From the NCBI RefSeq assembly GCF_031326225.1, contig NZ_CP133720.1:3596001-3660000 (forward strand): 64,000 nucleotides of DNA. The letters are read 5' to 3'. The DNA comes from Undibacterium cyanobacteriorum (GTDB lineage: Bacteria; Pseudomonadota; Gammaproteobacteria; Burkholderiales; Burkholderiaceae_D). The notes under the pieces were generated by a model. That model did no database searches. It was not told the DNA's origin and worked only from the letters and a program-made list of their open reading frames with translations. Below are positions 1 through 8,394 of the stretch, piece by piece. The translations under genes and the position numbers were made by a program. Every line of letters starts with the position of its first letter. The stretch's first letter is position 1.

Positions 1-178
1 AGGATGTCGTTTGATAAATCCAACTGTGTTCCAAGAGTTGACGCTTACTCGTCAAAAACAGCAACACGCCCAACGGTAATCCCAGCAAGAGCGTGAAGGC
101 CAAGGACACACCTGTCATGGTCAAAGTGTCCAAAGTCGCTTGCAGAATATCTTCCCAATCAATGACTGACAAATCCAT
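1..178 (-). CDS. metI: Methionine ABC transporter permease MetI, N-terminal part
   Basis: Only the first 59 codons are present; the gene runs off the left edge of the window. It starts with ATG at 178, two bases after the metN stop codon, so the two genes are cotranscribed. The visible protein begins MDLSVIDWEDILQATLDTL and continues into a hydrophobic segment (residues about 22-42), as expected for the first membrane helix of a MetI/YaeE permease. MetI forms the membrane channel of the D/L-methionine importer with MetN as the ATPase. The identification rests on this short piece plus the adjacent metN. Confidence 0.85.
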   Translation of the reverse strand, partial: MDLSVIDWEDILQATLDTLTMTGVSLAFTLLLGLPLGVLLFLTSKRQLLEHSWIYQTTS

Positions 179-180
179 CG

Positions 181-1209
181 TCACACCCCACGCAAATCAT
201 TGATCATATCGATACGCACCTGCGCCTCACGTAGCAAGGTCTTCACCTTTTCTCTCTCATCTTCTGTGCCGCTCAATTCCACGATTAACTGTCCGTATGG
301 AGTCATCTTAATGCGAGCGATCACGCCTTGTAACACGGCAATCTCGGCCGAGCTTTGCGCAGCGATCCTGTGCAAAATCGGCTCATGCGTCGCAGCACCG
401 ACATAGGTCAAACGCAGTAATTCACTCTCTGGCTTGGCTTGCATTTGCCTTAACAAACTTAAATCTAGCGCTTGATTTTCAGCGACCAAAGCTTGTGTGA
501 CTGGATGTTGTGGATGGAGAAAAACATCAACAACAGGACCTGTCTCAACAATCTCACCGGCCTCGATCACGGCCACTCGATCACAGATGGTGCGTATCAC
601 TTGCATCTCATGGGTAATCAAGACGATAGTCAAACCCAGCTTCTGATTAATCTCAAGCAGCAAACGCAAAATCGATTGTGTCGTCTCAGGATCGAGCGCC
701 GATGTCGCCTCATCACACAATAATAATTTGGGATGATTTGCCAAAGCGCGCGCAATGCCGACTCGTTGTTTTTGCCCACCTGACAGCTGCGCCGGATACT
801 GATCTCGATGCGCTTGCAAGCCCACTAATTCGAGCAATTCCGCCACACGCTGTTCGCGCTCTGCCTTGCTGTAAGTACCAGAAAGACTGAGTGGGAAATC
901 AATGTTTTGTGCGACGGTTTTCGAACTCAATAAATTAAAGTGTTGAAACACCATGCCGATTTGCTGGCGCAATTGACGCAATTGCTCACCGCTATACTGC
1001 GTGATATCTTCGCCATCAATCATGACGCGACCAGCGCTCGGCTTCTCCAGCAAATTCAAAGTGCGTATCAAACTACTCTTACCGGCACCAGAACGACCAA
1101 TGATGCCAAAAATTTCGCCCTGCGCGATTTCGAGGTTAATGCCACGTAAGGCTGTTACCTTTTGTTTGCCACTTCCGTAGTTTTTTTCTAATGCTTCAAT
1201 ATGTATCAC
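181..1209 (-). CDS. metN: Methionine import ATP-binding protein MetN
   Basis: This is the ATPase subunit of the methionine ABC importer (MetNIQ). The 342-residue protein has Walker A GRSGAGKSS at residues 38-46, ABC signature LSGGQ at 142-146 and Walker B LLLCDE at 162-167. The last 90 or so residues form the NIL domain that in E. coli MetN binds methionine and causes transinhibition. The start is GTG (GTG ATA CAT) with a GAGAG ribosome site 5 nt upstream; the MIHIEALEKNYG beginning fits the family. The gene leads directly into metI. A binding protein MetQ is not in the window but could lie beyond the left edge. Confidence 0.95.
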   Translation of the reverse strand: MIHIEALEKNYGSGKQKVTALRGINLEIAQGEIFGIIGRSGAGKSSLIRTLNLLEKPSAGRVMIDGEDITQYSGEQLRQLRQQIGMVFQHFNLLSSKTVAQNIDFPLSLSGTYSKAEREQRVAELLELVGLQAHRDQYPAQLSGGQKQRVGIARALANHPKLLLCDEATSALDPETTQSILRLLLEINQKLGLTIVLITHEMQVIRTICDRVAVIEAGEIVETGPVVDVFLHPQHPVTQALVAENQALDLSLLRQMQAKPESELLRLTYVGAATHEPILHRIAAQSSAEIAVLQGVIARIKMTPYGQLIVELSGTEDEREKVKTLLREAQVRIDMINDLRGV

Positions 1210-1321
1210 GCGAACTCTCTTTTATTTGTGACGATTTTGCTCGTAATTTGGCTCGAAATTGTGGGGTAATTTGGCTGGGGATACGACGGGCAAAAACATC
1301 TGCTGAAACCGCCCGGAACAT

Positions 1322-1400
1322 GGCGCCGTTTGCGACAAGGCTAGCAGCGAACACAATTCATTCGGCACCAGATTCTAACGAAGATCGTCTTTTTGTGCAG
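1322..1400 (-). promoter_or_regulatory. Possible metN promoter with foldable 5' leader
   Basis: On the minus strand CTGCAC (1400-1395), a 17-bp spacer and TAGAAT (1377-1372) resemble a sigma-70 promoter with a poor -35. Just downstream the transcript would read GGTGCCG (1369-1363), which can pair with CGGCGCC (1328-1322) with one G-U pair to close a hairpin about 48 nt long. About 110 nt of further leader separate it from the metN GTG. The assignment is inferred from motifs only. Confidence 0.3.
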
Positions 1401-1510
1401 AAGTTCAATTCAAATGGCCCAGCATCGTCGGGCAACGAACCGAAATCAATTCAGCATCATGAGCATAAGCCGCTGGCGCGGGAGCCTCGTGAGGTAAAAG
1501 TCTAAAGACA

Positions 1511-1540
1511 CTGGATCCCTGCCTGCGCAGGGATGACACC
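1511..1540. repeat. REP-like palindromic repeat
   Basis: The core at 1515-1534 has perfect 8-bp arms ATCCCTGC/GCAGGGAT around a 4-base loop. With its flanks (CTGG before, GACACC after) it resembles the dispersed palindromes of the type CTGGATTCCCGCCTGCGC...GGGAATGAC that occur between genes in many proteobacteria. Only one copy is seen in this window, so its repetitive nature is inferred from that resemblance. Confidence 0.55.
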
Positions 1541-1675
1541 ACGCGTTACTGAGCTTGACCGAACGGCATTACTGCTGGAACGAATCGTTTAGCGTGGATG
1601 CTTTGGTAACAACTTAATATCAATCTCACTTTGTTCAATGAGCATGTCTAATCGCCAAACCAAGTCCACGCAAAC

Positions 1676-2620
1676 CTACTCCACCTCAATTTCACTAATC
1701 GCACTGCGAATATCCTCATGGCTTAAGCTCGGTGCAAACTTTTGGATGAAGTCATAGGTGTAAGCACGCAAGTAGGCGCCGCGACGCACTGCTAAACGCG
1801 TCACATTGGTGCGGAACAAATGGCTCGCAGAGATGGTTCTGAGTCCCTTGGCACGTTGGTTTTCAGCCCCACTTTCAATCGCCATCGACGCCACCAAGCC
1901 CACGCCGAGACCCAGCGCAACATATTGTTGAATCACATCTGAATCCATCGCCGTTAAGACGATATCGGTGCGCAAACCTGCTTGCCGGAACGCTTCGTCA
2001 ATATGACCACGACCGGTGAAGCCGAGGTCATAAGTGATTAAGGGATATTCGGCGAGGTCTTGCAAACGTAAATTCTTCAAGCTCAACAAAGGATGGCCTT
2101 CCGGCACCACCACAACGTGACTCCATTCGTAGCACGGGAAAGAAACCAAATCCTTAAATTGCGATAGCCCTTCGGTCGCGATACCGATATCGGCTTTGCC
2201 CGACAACACCCATTCAGCGATATGTTCTGGCGCACTTTGCTGAAGTGCGATACGCACCTCCGGAAAGGCTTGGCGAAATTGCTGTACGACTTGCGGTAAG
2301 ACATAACGCGCTTGAGTATGGGTGGTGGCGATGGCCAGAGTACCGCGCGCTTGGTCGGAATAATCTTGTCCTGCTTGGCGTAGATTTTCCGCTTCCAGTA
2401 ACAGGCGCTCAATAATCGGCAAGATGCCTTTGCCGGGCTCAGTGAGACCGGTCAGGCGTTTGCCATTACGTTCAAAAATATCGACGCCTAATTCTTCTTC
2501 GACTTCGCGAATTTGCCGACTCACACCGGGTTGGGATGTGAACAATACATTGGCCACTTCGGTCAGGTTGTAACCGCAACGGCAAGCTTCACGTATTGAG
2601 CGCAACTGCTGGAAATTCAT
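1676..2620 (-). CDS. cysB: LysR-family sulfur regulator CysB
   Basis: This is a LysR-type transcriptional regulator of 314 residues. It has the CysB hallmark start MNFQQLRSIREA, a winged helix-turn-helix at residues about 19-45 (including TSQPGVSRQI), and a C-terminal periplasmic-binding-like effector domain. CysB activates sulfate uptake and assimilation genes and senses (N/O-)acetylserine in enteric bacteria. The gene follows cysA by 34 bp at the end of the sulfate transporter operon, a usual betaproteobacterial position. I chose ATG 2620, which has GGAGAA upstream; the frame is open further upstream but only into the cysA end. Confidence 0.93.
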   Translation of the reverse strand: MNFQQLRSIREACRCGYNLTEVANVLFTSQPGVSRQIREVEEELGVDIFERNGKRLTGLTEPGKGILPIIERLLLEAENLRQAGQDYSDQARGTLAIATTHTQARYVLPQVVQQFRQAFPEVRIALQQSAPEHIAEWVLSGKADIGIATEGLSQFKDLVSFPCYEWSHVVVVPEGHPLLSLKNLRLQDLAEYPLITYDLGFTGRGHIDEAFRQAGLRTDIVLTAMDSDVIQQYVALGLGVGLVASMAIESGAENQRAKGLRTISASHLFRTNVTRLAVRRGAYLRAYTYDFIQKFAPSLSHEDIRSAISEIEVE

Positions 2621-2654
2621 GGGTCTTCTCCGATTTTTCTTATTGATTGGCGTC

Positions 2655-3734
2655 TTAGCTAACGGCACTCGCTGTTGAATCAACAAATACGTGTAAACGG
2701 CGTGGCTTCACGACCAATACATCACCGACTTGCAAGTTCAAGTGTTGCACACGCTCGCTGCTAATCATGGCCTCGACTAATTGACCGTTGTCTTCGCGCA
2801 CCAACTCTAACTGTGCCAAAGGGCCAATTCCATGCAAGCGGCGCAAGCGCACGACCAAACCGCTGACGCCGTGCTGGAAGCGTTCGATTTCCAATTCATG
2901 CGGACGAACATATGCCGTACCTTGTGCATCGCGCGTCTCTGCGTGGCCCGGCGCATCGAAAGGTACACCATCGGCGTCCAAGATCCCTTCGTGCACACGG
3001 CCATGGATGAGATTGACGTTACCGAGGAAGCCATACACGAACGGCGTCGCCGGATGCTGATACACCTCATTCGGCGCGCCGACTTGTTCGACTTTGCCGT
3101 GATTCATGACCACAATCTGATCGGCGACTTCCAAAGCTTCTTCTTGATCGTGTGTGACGAAAATGCTGGTCACATGCAATTCATCATGCAAACGACGCAA
3201 CCAGCGACGCAATTCTTTACGCACTTTGGCATCCAAGGCACCAAAGGGTTCGTCGAGTAACAAAACACGTGGCTCAACCGCTAAAGCACGCGCCAACGCA
3301 ATACGTTGACGCTGACCGCCCGATAATTGCGGTGGATAGCGATCGGCCAACCAATCGAGTTGAACCAATTCCAATAACTTATGCACTTTGTCTTTAATTT
3401 CTGCTTCGCTAGGACGCAGATGACGTGGTTTGACGCGCAAGCCAAAGGCAATGTTTTCGAAAATCGTCATGTGTTTAAACAGCGCATAATGCTGAAACAC
3501 AAAACCGACTTGGCGCTCGCGCACATGACGATTGGATGCGTCCTCACCGTCCAATAAAACTTGTCCACTATCGGCGTATTCGAGACCCGCGATGATACGC
3601 AAGAGTGTCGTCTTACCACAGCCTGATGGACCCAACAGCGCTGTCAATTCCCCATTCGGAAACTCCAAAGACACGTTGTCCAAGGCGGTGAAATTTCCAA
3701 AACGTTTATGCAATTGTTGAACGGCGATACTCAT
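2655..3734 (-). CDS. cysA: Sulfate/thiosulfate import ATP-binding protein CysA
   Basis: CysA energises sulfate and thiosulfate import through the CysT-CysW channel. The 359-residue protein carries Walker A GPSGCGKT at 35-42, a signature LSGGQRQRIALARAL near 137, Walker B LLLDEPFGALD near 160, and a TOBE-like C-terminal domain typical of the CysA/MalK group. It starts with ATG. It lies between cysW (205-bp gap) and cysB (34-bp gap), and completes a sulfate permease whose binding protein is sbp. Confidence 0.96.
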   Translation of the reverse strand: MSIAVQQLHKRFGNFTALDNVSLEFPNGELTALLGPSGCGKTTLLRIIAGLEYADSGQVLLDGEDASNRHVRERQVGFVFQHYALFKHMTIFENIAFGLRVKPRHLRPSEAEIKDKVHKLLELVQLDWLADRYPPQLSGGQRQRIALARALAVEPRVLLLDEPFGALDAKVRKELRRWLRRLHDELHVTSIFVTHDQEEALEVADQIVVMNHGKVEQVGAPNEVYQHPATPFVYGFLGNVNLIHGRVHEGILDADGVPFDAPGHAETRDAQGTAYVRPHELEIERFQHGVSGLVVRLRRLHGIGPLAQLELVREDNGQLVEAMISSERVQHLNLQVGDVLVVKPRRLHVFVDSTASAVS

Positions 3735-3939
3735 AATTTTTCCTATTTTTCAAACTCGCATCATCACGAATTTACAAACCCAAATTGAATCGATGACTTC
3801 ACAACACTCAGGCCGAGGCACTAGTATTTTTAAATTAGGAATACAGAAGAAAAATCTTTTGATTTTCTCCCGCTTTTCTCTGTGACTCTGTGTTGCGAGG
3901 TTTTAACAATCTCACTAACAGTAAGACTTCCTCTGATTG

Positions 3940-4875
3940 CTATTCTTGCGGCACCCGTTGACGCGACTCATCGGTTTTCCATTCAACGATGATCTTCAAG
4001 GCCAAGGTCACCAAGGCCAACAAAGTCAACAGAGAAGCCACTGCGAAGGCTGCTGTAAAGTTATATTCGTTGTACAAAATTTCGACTTGCAAAGGCATGG
4101 TGTTGGTCTCGCCGCGAATATGTCCCGACACCACCGAGACTGCACCAAACTCCCCCATGGCGCGGGCGTTACAGAGGATCACGCCGTACAACAAGCCCCA
4201 CTTAATATTGGGCAAAGTCACATGCCAGAAGGTTTTCCAACCAGACGCGCCAAGTACCAATGCCGCCTCTTCTTCTTCACTTCCTTGCGCCTGCATTAAG
4301 GGGATCAACTCACGCGCAATAAACGGGAAGGTCACAAAAATCGTCGCCAATACAATGCCCGGCACGGCGAATAAAATCTTGATATCGTGCTCGCGCAACC
4401 ACTCACCAAACCAACCTTGCGCTCCAAACAGTAAGACATAAATCAAACCTGAAATCACAGGCGACACCGAGAACGGCAAATCGATCAAGGTCAACAATAC
4501 GTTCTTGCCACGAAAATCGAATTTCGCGATGGCCCATGCGGCAGCGACACCGAAGACCAAGTTGAGTGGTACTGCAATTGCCGCCGCCGTTAAGGTCAGC
4601 TTGATGGCAGACAGCGCGTCGGGTTCGCGGATTGCCTCCAAATAGACTTCCCAGCCTTTGCGCAAGGCTTCCGTAAACACCGCCGCCAAAGGAACGAACA
4701 AGAACAACACCACAAAACTCAAAGCGAGCGTGACTAAGCTAATGCGTACCCAAAGTGGCTCCAAAGTCGCTTGCAATTTCAATGGTGGTTCGATGCGTCG
4801 AGCACGTTTCTGTTGTGATGCATCGGCTGCAGCCGCGGCTACGGGCAACGCGGATGATGGATTCAAACTGGTCAT
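3940..4875 (-). CDS. cysW: Sulfate ABC transporter permease CysW
   Basis: This is the second membrane subunit of the sulfate importer (311 residues). A hydrophilic, Ala-rich N-terminus is followed by about six membrane helices. The cytoplasmic coupling loop reads EEEEAALVLGASGWKTF, the EAA motif that docks on CysA. The start ATG at 4875 overlaps the cysT stop (ATGA) and has AGGA 8 nt upstream. The frame extends 12 codons further upstream, but those lie inside cysT. Translational coupling to cysT is likely. Confidence 0.95.
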   Translation of the reverse strand: MTSLNPSSALPVAAAAADASQQKRARRIEPPLKLQATLEPLWVRISLVTLALSFVVLFLFVPLAAVFTEALRKGWEVYLEAIREPDALSAIKLTLTAAAIAVPLNLVFGVAAAWAIAKFDFRGKNVLLTLIDLPFSVSPVISGLIYVLLFGAQGWFGEWLREHDIKILFAVPGIVLATIFVTFPFIARELIPLMQAQGSEEEEAALVLGASGWKTFWHVTLPNIKWGLLYGVILCNARAMGEFGAVSVVSGHIRGETNTMPLQVEILYNEYNFTAAFAVASLLTLLALVTLALKIIVEWKTDESRQRVPQE

Positions 4876-5744
4876 GCTGTTTTTCCTGCAGATTGGCGGC
4901 GACGTGTCCACGCTTGCAAAGCATTGATCGCCAATAACAAAATGAATGAGATGATGAGCATCACGACGGCGATGGCTGTTGCACCTGCATAGTCGTATTG
5001 CTCAAGCTTGGTGATCATGAACAGTGGTGTGATTTCTGAAATCATCGGCATATTGCCAGCAATGAAAATCACCGAACCATATTCACCAGTAGCACGGGCA
5101 AACGCCAAAGCGAAACCGGTCAAGACGGCAGGCAAAATGGTCGGAAAAATCACGCGTGTGAAGGTCTGCCAATGACTCGCACCCAAACTAATCGCCGCTT
5201 CTTCGAGTTCTTTTTCGGCTTCTTCTAAGACTGGCTGCACGGTGCGAACTACGAACGGCAATCCGATAAAGATCAAAGCCACCAAAACACCTAAGGGTGT
5301 ATAAGCGACTTTGATTCCTAAAGGGGCCAATAATTTACCGAGCCAACCATTCCCGCTATACAAGGTCGCCAAAGTAATACCCGCCACCGCAGTAGGCAGA
5401 GCAAACGGCAAATCAACGAAAGCATCGATCAAACGCTTGCCTGGGAAGCGATAACGCACCAAGACCCACGCCAAGATTCCACCAAAAATCACATTGATGA
5501 ACGCGGCCAACAAAGACGCACCAAAGGTCAGGCGATATGAAGCCATCACGCGCTCGGAGGTCACGGTGTGCCAAAACTGATCCCAAGTCATGGTGAAGGT
5601 TTTCACAAACACTGCAGACAAGGGAATTAAGACAATGAGACCCAAATAGAACAGGCTAAAACCGACTGACAAATGAAAGCCCGGAATCACACGCCGGGCC
5701 TTTGCCGCTGGGGTACTGAAGAATGCCATAGTTAAATTTTCCAT
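4872..5744 (-). CDS. cysT: Sulfate ABC transporter permease CysT (CysU)
   Basis: This is the first membrane subunit of the sulfate/thiosulfate importer (290 residues). It has about six hydrophobic helices and an EAA coupling motif (EEAAISLGASHWQTF). The region RRVIPGFHLSVG matches the N-terminus of CysT proteins. ATG 5744 is annotated, but the internal ATG at 5729 (MAFFSTPAAK) also fits the family and has a more distant GAGGGA. The stop overlaps the cysW start by 4 nt. The gene lies 264 bp after sbp, separated by a long perfect inverted repeat. Confidence 0.95.
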   Translation of the reverse strand: MENLTMAFFSTPAAKARRVIPGFHLSVGFSLFYLGLIVLIPLSAVFVKTFTMTWDQFWHTVTSERVMASYRLTFGASLLAAFINVIFGGILAWVLVRYRFPGKRLIDAFVDLPFALPTAVAGITLATLYSGNGWLGKLLAPLGIKVAYTPLGVLVALIFIGLPFVVRTVQPVLEEAEKELEEAAISLGASHWQTFTRVIFPTILPAVLTGFALAFARATGEYGSVIFIAGNMPMISEITPLFMITKLEQYDYAGATAIAVVMLIISFILLLAINALQAWTRRRQSAGKTA

Positions 5745-5908
5745 CCCTCATTTTGCGAATTCTCAGTCGCAAGGGACCTTCTGATTACAAAAAAATTGCT
5801 CACTCAATTCGCAGGAAACGCTCACTCACCTCCTTGCGATAAAGGCTTGATAGTGAAATAGACTCGCTTGCACAATCCATCTTAGGGCGCATCTTTTCAC
5901 AGAATTGA

Positions 5909-5956
5909 TATCTGAAAAACGAATATATTTTTATTTGATTATTCGTTTTTCAGATA
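5909..5956. repeat. 17-bp perfect inverted repeat between sbp and cysT
   Basis: Arms at 5909-5925 and 5940-5956 are perfectly complementary (TATCTGAAAAACGAATA and its complement) around a 14-base AT-rich loop. In the sbp-cysT transcript this would form a strong stem-loop. No run of U follows on the minus strand, so it is not a standard intrinsic terminator. It may protect the upstream sbp message or bind a dimeric regulator; this is inference. Confidence 0.8.
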
Positions 5957-6008
5957 AAGAAAAGCACATCGTGACCTTGTTTTTCTAGCAAATGACTTGT
6001 TCATTCGC

Positions 6009-7022
6009 TCACTTCGTTTGATAAATTTGATCGAAGCTACCGCCATCTGCGAAGTGGGTTTTCTGTGCTTTGGCCCAGCCACCAAAGCTTTCATCAATAC
6101 TGACAAGTTTCAATTTGGGGAATTGCTTGGCATACTTATTAGCGGCTTTTTCGGAACGCGGACGATAGAAATTTTTGGCAATCACCTCTTGTGCTTCTTC
6201 GGTGTACAGATAATTCAAATACGCTTCGGCGACCTGCCGTGTACCGCGCTTATCGACCACACTATCGACCACAGCGACCGGTGGTTCGGCCAAAATACTG
6301 ATCGAGGGAATGATCAACTCAAACTTATCTGAACCAAATTCCTTCAAGGCCAAATGCGCTTCATTTTCCCAAGTGAGCAACACGTCGCCAAGGCCGCGCT
6401 CAGCGAAACTGACGGTTGCGCCACGTGCGCCGGAATCGAGTACGGGAACATTCTTGAACAGACGCGTGACAAACTCTCGCGCCGTCGCTTCATTGCCGCC
6501 GCTCTGCTGTTGAGCATAAGCCCACGCGGCGAGATAGTTCCAACGTGCACCACCTGAGGTTTTAGGATTCGGCGTAATCACTGCAACGCCTGGCTTCACC
6601 AAATCAGCCCAATCACGCACAGCTTTAGGATTTCCTTTTCGCACCAAGAACACCACCGTTGAGGTATACGGCGACGCATTCTTTGCTAGGCGTTTTTGCC
6701 AGTTCTTATCGAGCAGATTTTTCTCTGCAATGATGTCGATGTCGTACGCCAAAGCCAAGGTCAAGACATCTGCTGAAAGGCCATCAATCACCGAGCGTGC
6801 TTGCTTGCCAGATCCACCATGAGATTGTTTAATCGTCAGTTTGTCACCGGTTTTCGACTTCCAAAACTTAGCAAAGGCTGGATTGATTTCTTGGTACAAC
6901 TCGCGTGTTGGGTCATACGACACGTTAAGAAGTGAAACATCTCCAGCGTATGCCGCTCCGCTAGGAATGAAACCCAATAGACTGAGCAATAGTGGCAGTG
7001 AATAGAAGTGTAGTCGTCGCAT
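6009..7022 (-). CDS. sbp: Periplasmic sulfate-binding protein Sbp
   Basis: This is the substrate-binding protein that captures sulfate in the periplasm and delivers it to CysTWA. The 337-residue protein has a signal peptide (cleavage expected after AYA, residue 26). The mature part begins GDVSLLNVSYDPTRELYQ and includes KQSHGGSGKQARSV and PNPKTSGGARWNY, both typical of the Sbp/CysP family. It leads the operon sbp-cysT-cysW-cysA-cysB on the minus strand. Thiosulfate specificity (CysP-like) cannot be excluded from sequence. Confidence 0.94.
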   Translation of the reverse strand: MRRLHFYSLPLLLSLLGFIPSGAAYAGDVSLLNVSYDPTRELYQEINPAFAKFWKSKTGDKLTIKQSHGGSGKQARSVIDGLSADVLTLALAYDIDIIAEKNLLDKNWQKRLAKNASPYTSTVVFLVRKGNPKAVRDWADLVKPGVAVITPNPKTSGGARWNYLAAWAYAQQQSGGNEATAREFVTRLFKNVPVLDSGARGATVSFAERGLGDVLLTWENEAHLALKEFGSDKFELIIPSISILAEPPVAVVDSVVDKRGTRQVAEAYLNYLYTEEAQEVIAKNFYRPRSEKAANKYAKQFPKLKLVSIDESFGGWAKAQKTHFADGGSFDQIYQTK

Positions 7023-7403
7023 AAAAAATTCCTCAGAGCAGAATGCTCTTCATTCATCATTGATTAGAAAATTGAAAGCTCCCCAAATCGCGCCATGGCT
7101 TGACGCATTGATTGGTGTAGCATCACCGAGGGAGCAGAATAAACAAGATGGCATCATTTACGAACGAATCATTTCATCGATCGATATGCGTTTTTTTCAT
7201 GACAATGGCCTCGCCCTAGTAAAATTTCACTAAGACCTTACAAAGCACAGCCCATGCGCAATGAATGATGGGTCGCCCTTTTGAACCGCTTTTACATCAC
7301 TTGAACGGAAACTTCTGTACCAGTTGGTGCTCTAAGTCCATACTGTAAAACTTCGCCATTACGACTGACTGCAAACTAGAACTAATCAACAAGGAGATCA
7401 TCG
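7023..7403. other. Divergent intergenic region sbp / dienelactone hydrolase
   Basis: These 381 bases separate two divergent genes and hold no gene. They include the 10-bp palindrome ATCGATCGAT (7176-7185) about 155 bp upstream of sbp, and an AT-rich tract of T residues just after it. Promoters for both directions must lie here, but I could not place them with confidence and saw no clear CysB site. Confidence 0.5.
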
Positions 7404-8285
7404 ATGCAAACTGCTAAAGACTTTCATCCGGAAGTATTGAAACTGTTCGACCAATATGTCCATGGTGGCCTCAGTCGCAGAGGTTTCTTGGGTTCCGCGA
7501 GCAAGTACGCGGCAGGTGTGGTTGGTGCGGAGGCTCTACTGCAGGCACTGAGTCCCAATTTCGCCCAAGCACAGCAGGTGAAAGCGGATGATCCTCGTAT
7601 CCAGACGAGCTATGTGGAATATCCTTCACCAAACGGTTATGGGAAACTGCGTGGATACCTGGTGCGACCCGCGAAACAAGACAAGCCACTACCCACGGTA
7701 CTGGTGGTGCATGAAAATCGCGGACTCAATCCGCACATCGAAGATATTGCACGACGCCTCGCTTTAGACAATTTCATCGCCTTCGCGCCGGATGCTCTGT
7801 TCCCGCTCGGCGGTTACCCGGGCACTGAAGATAAAGCACGCGAACTCTTCCCTAAACTTGAACAGGCAAAGACGCGCGAAGATTTTCTGACTGCGGCCAG
7901 CATCCTCAAAACGATAGAAGGTGGTAATGGTAAAGTGGGTGTGGTTGGATTTTGTTATGGCGGTGCAATCGCTAACTTCCTTGCGACTAAGATTCCAGAC
8001 CTGAAGGCCGCGGTGCCATTTTACGGTGGTGCGCCTGCGCTAGACGCCGTCACCAACATCAAAGCCGAAGTTTTGGTCCACCACGCCGGCAAAGATGAAC
8101 GCCTAGTTGCAGCATGGCCGAAGTATGAGGAAGCACTCAAAGCCGCCGGTGTAAAGTATCAAGGTTTCGTCTATGAAGGCGTTGAACACGGCTTCAATAA
8201 TGACACCACTCCGCGTTTTGACCAAGCCGCAGCGCAGTTGGCATGGTCACGCACACTTGAATTGTTCAATCGAAGCTTGCGCTAA
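7404..8285 (+). CDS. Tat-exported dienelactone hydrolase family protein
   Basis: This is an alpha/beta hydrolase of the dienelactone hydrolase family (293 residues). The N-terminus carries a twin-arginine export signal, LSRRGFLG with the arginines at 25-26, and a hydrophobic stretch ending near AQAQ at residue 57. The active site appears complete: Cys184 in GFCYGG, Asp231 in AGKDERL, His262 in EHGF, and Glu104 in HENRGL. The family hydrolyses cyclic lactones such as dienelactone; many Tat-dependent members have unknown substrates. A strong ribosome site (AAGGAGATC) precedes the ATG. It is a single-gene unit followed by a hairpin terminator. Confidence 0.9.
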   Translation: MQTAKDFHPEVLKLFDQYVHGGLSRRGFLGSASKYAAGVVGAEALLQALSPNFAQAQQVKADDPRIQTSYVEYPSPNGYGKLRGYLVRPAKQDKPLPTVLVVHENRGLNPHIEDIARRLALDNFIAFAPDALFPLGGYPGTEDKARELFPKLEQAKTREDFLTAASILKTIEGGNGKVGVVGFCYGGAIANFLATKIPDLKAAVPFYGGAPALDAVTNIKAEVLVHHAGKDERLVAAWPKYEEALKAAGVKYQGFVYEGVEHGFNNDTTPRFDQAAAQLAWSRTLELFNRSLR

Positions 8286-8301
8286 TTGAAGAACTTGAAT
8301 G

Positions 8302-8351
8302 CTCCATCGATTCAAATTATTGCGGCTAGAATCGATGGGGTTGTCTTTTCC
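8302..8351 (+). terminator. Rho-independent-type terminator
   Basis: A stem of CCATCGATTC (8304-8313) and GAATCGATGG (8329-8338), extendable by two pairs, encloses a 15-base loop. It is followed by TTGTCTTTTCC on the plus strand. It lies 20 bp after the hydrolase stop and between convergent genes. Confidence 0.6.
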
Positions 8352-8394
8352 GCACCGCCAATTTCTAGTCCAATTCCCCTCAAGTACCAAAGCG

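Larger units (their letters stand above)
1210..1675. other. Intergenic region upstream of metN
   Basis: No convincing gene is present in these 466 bases. An open frame of about 100 codons on the plus strand (from 1191) mostly mirrors the metN promoter region and resembles nothing I know. The stretch holds a dispersed-type palindrome at 1511-1540 and a possible metN promoter followed by a foldable leader at 1322-1400. I looked for S-box-type SAM riboswitch consensus in the leader and did not see it. Confidence 0.6.

Noticed and set aside
1191..1505. 104-codon open frame on the plus strand antisense to the metN 5' region
   Set aside because: No recognisable protein features, and it begins inside metN on the opposite strand; it is more likely chance.
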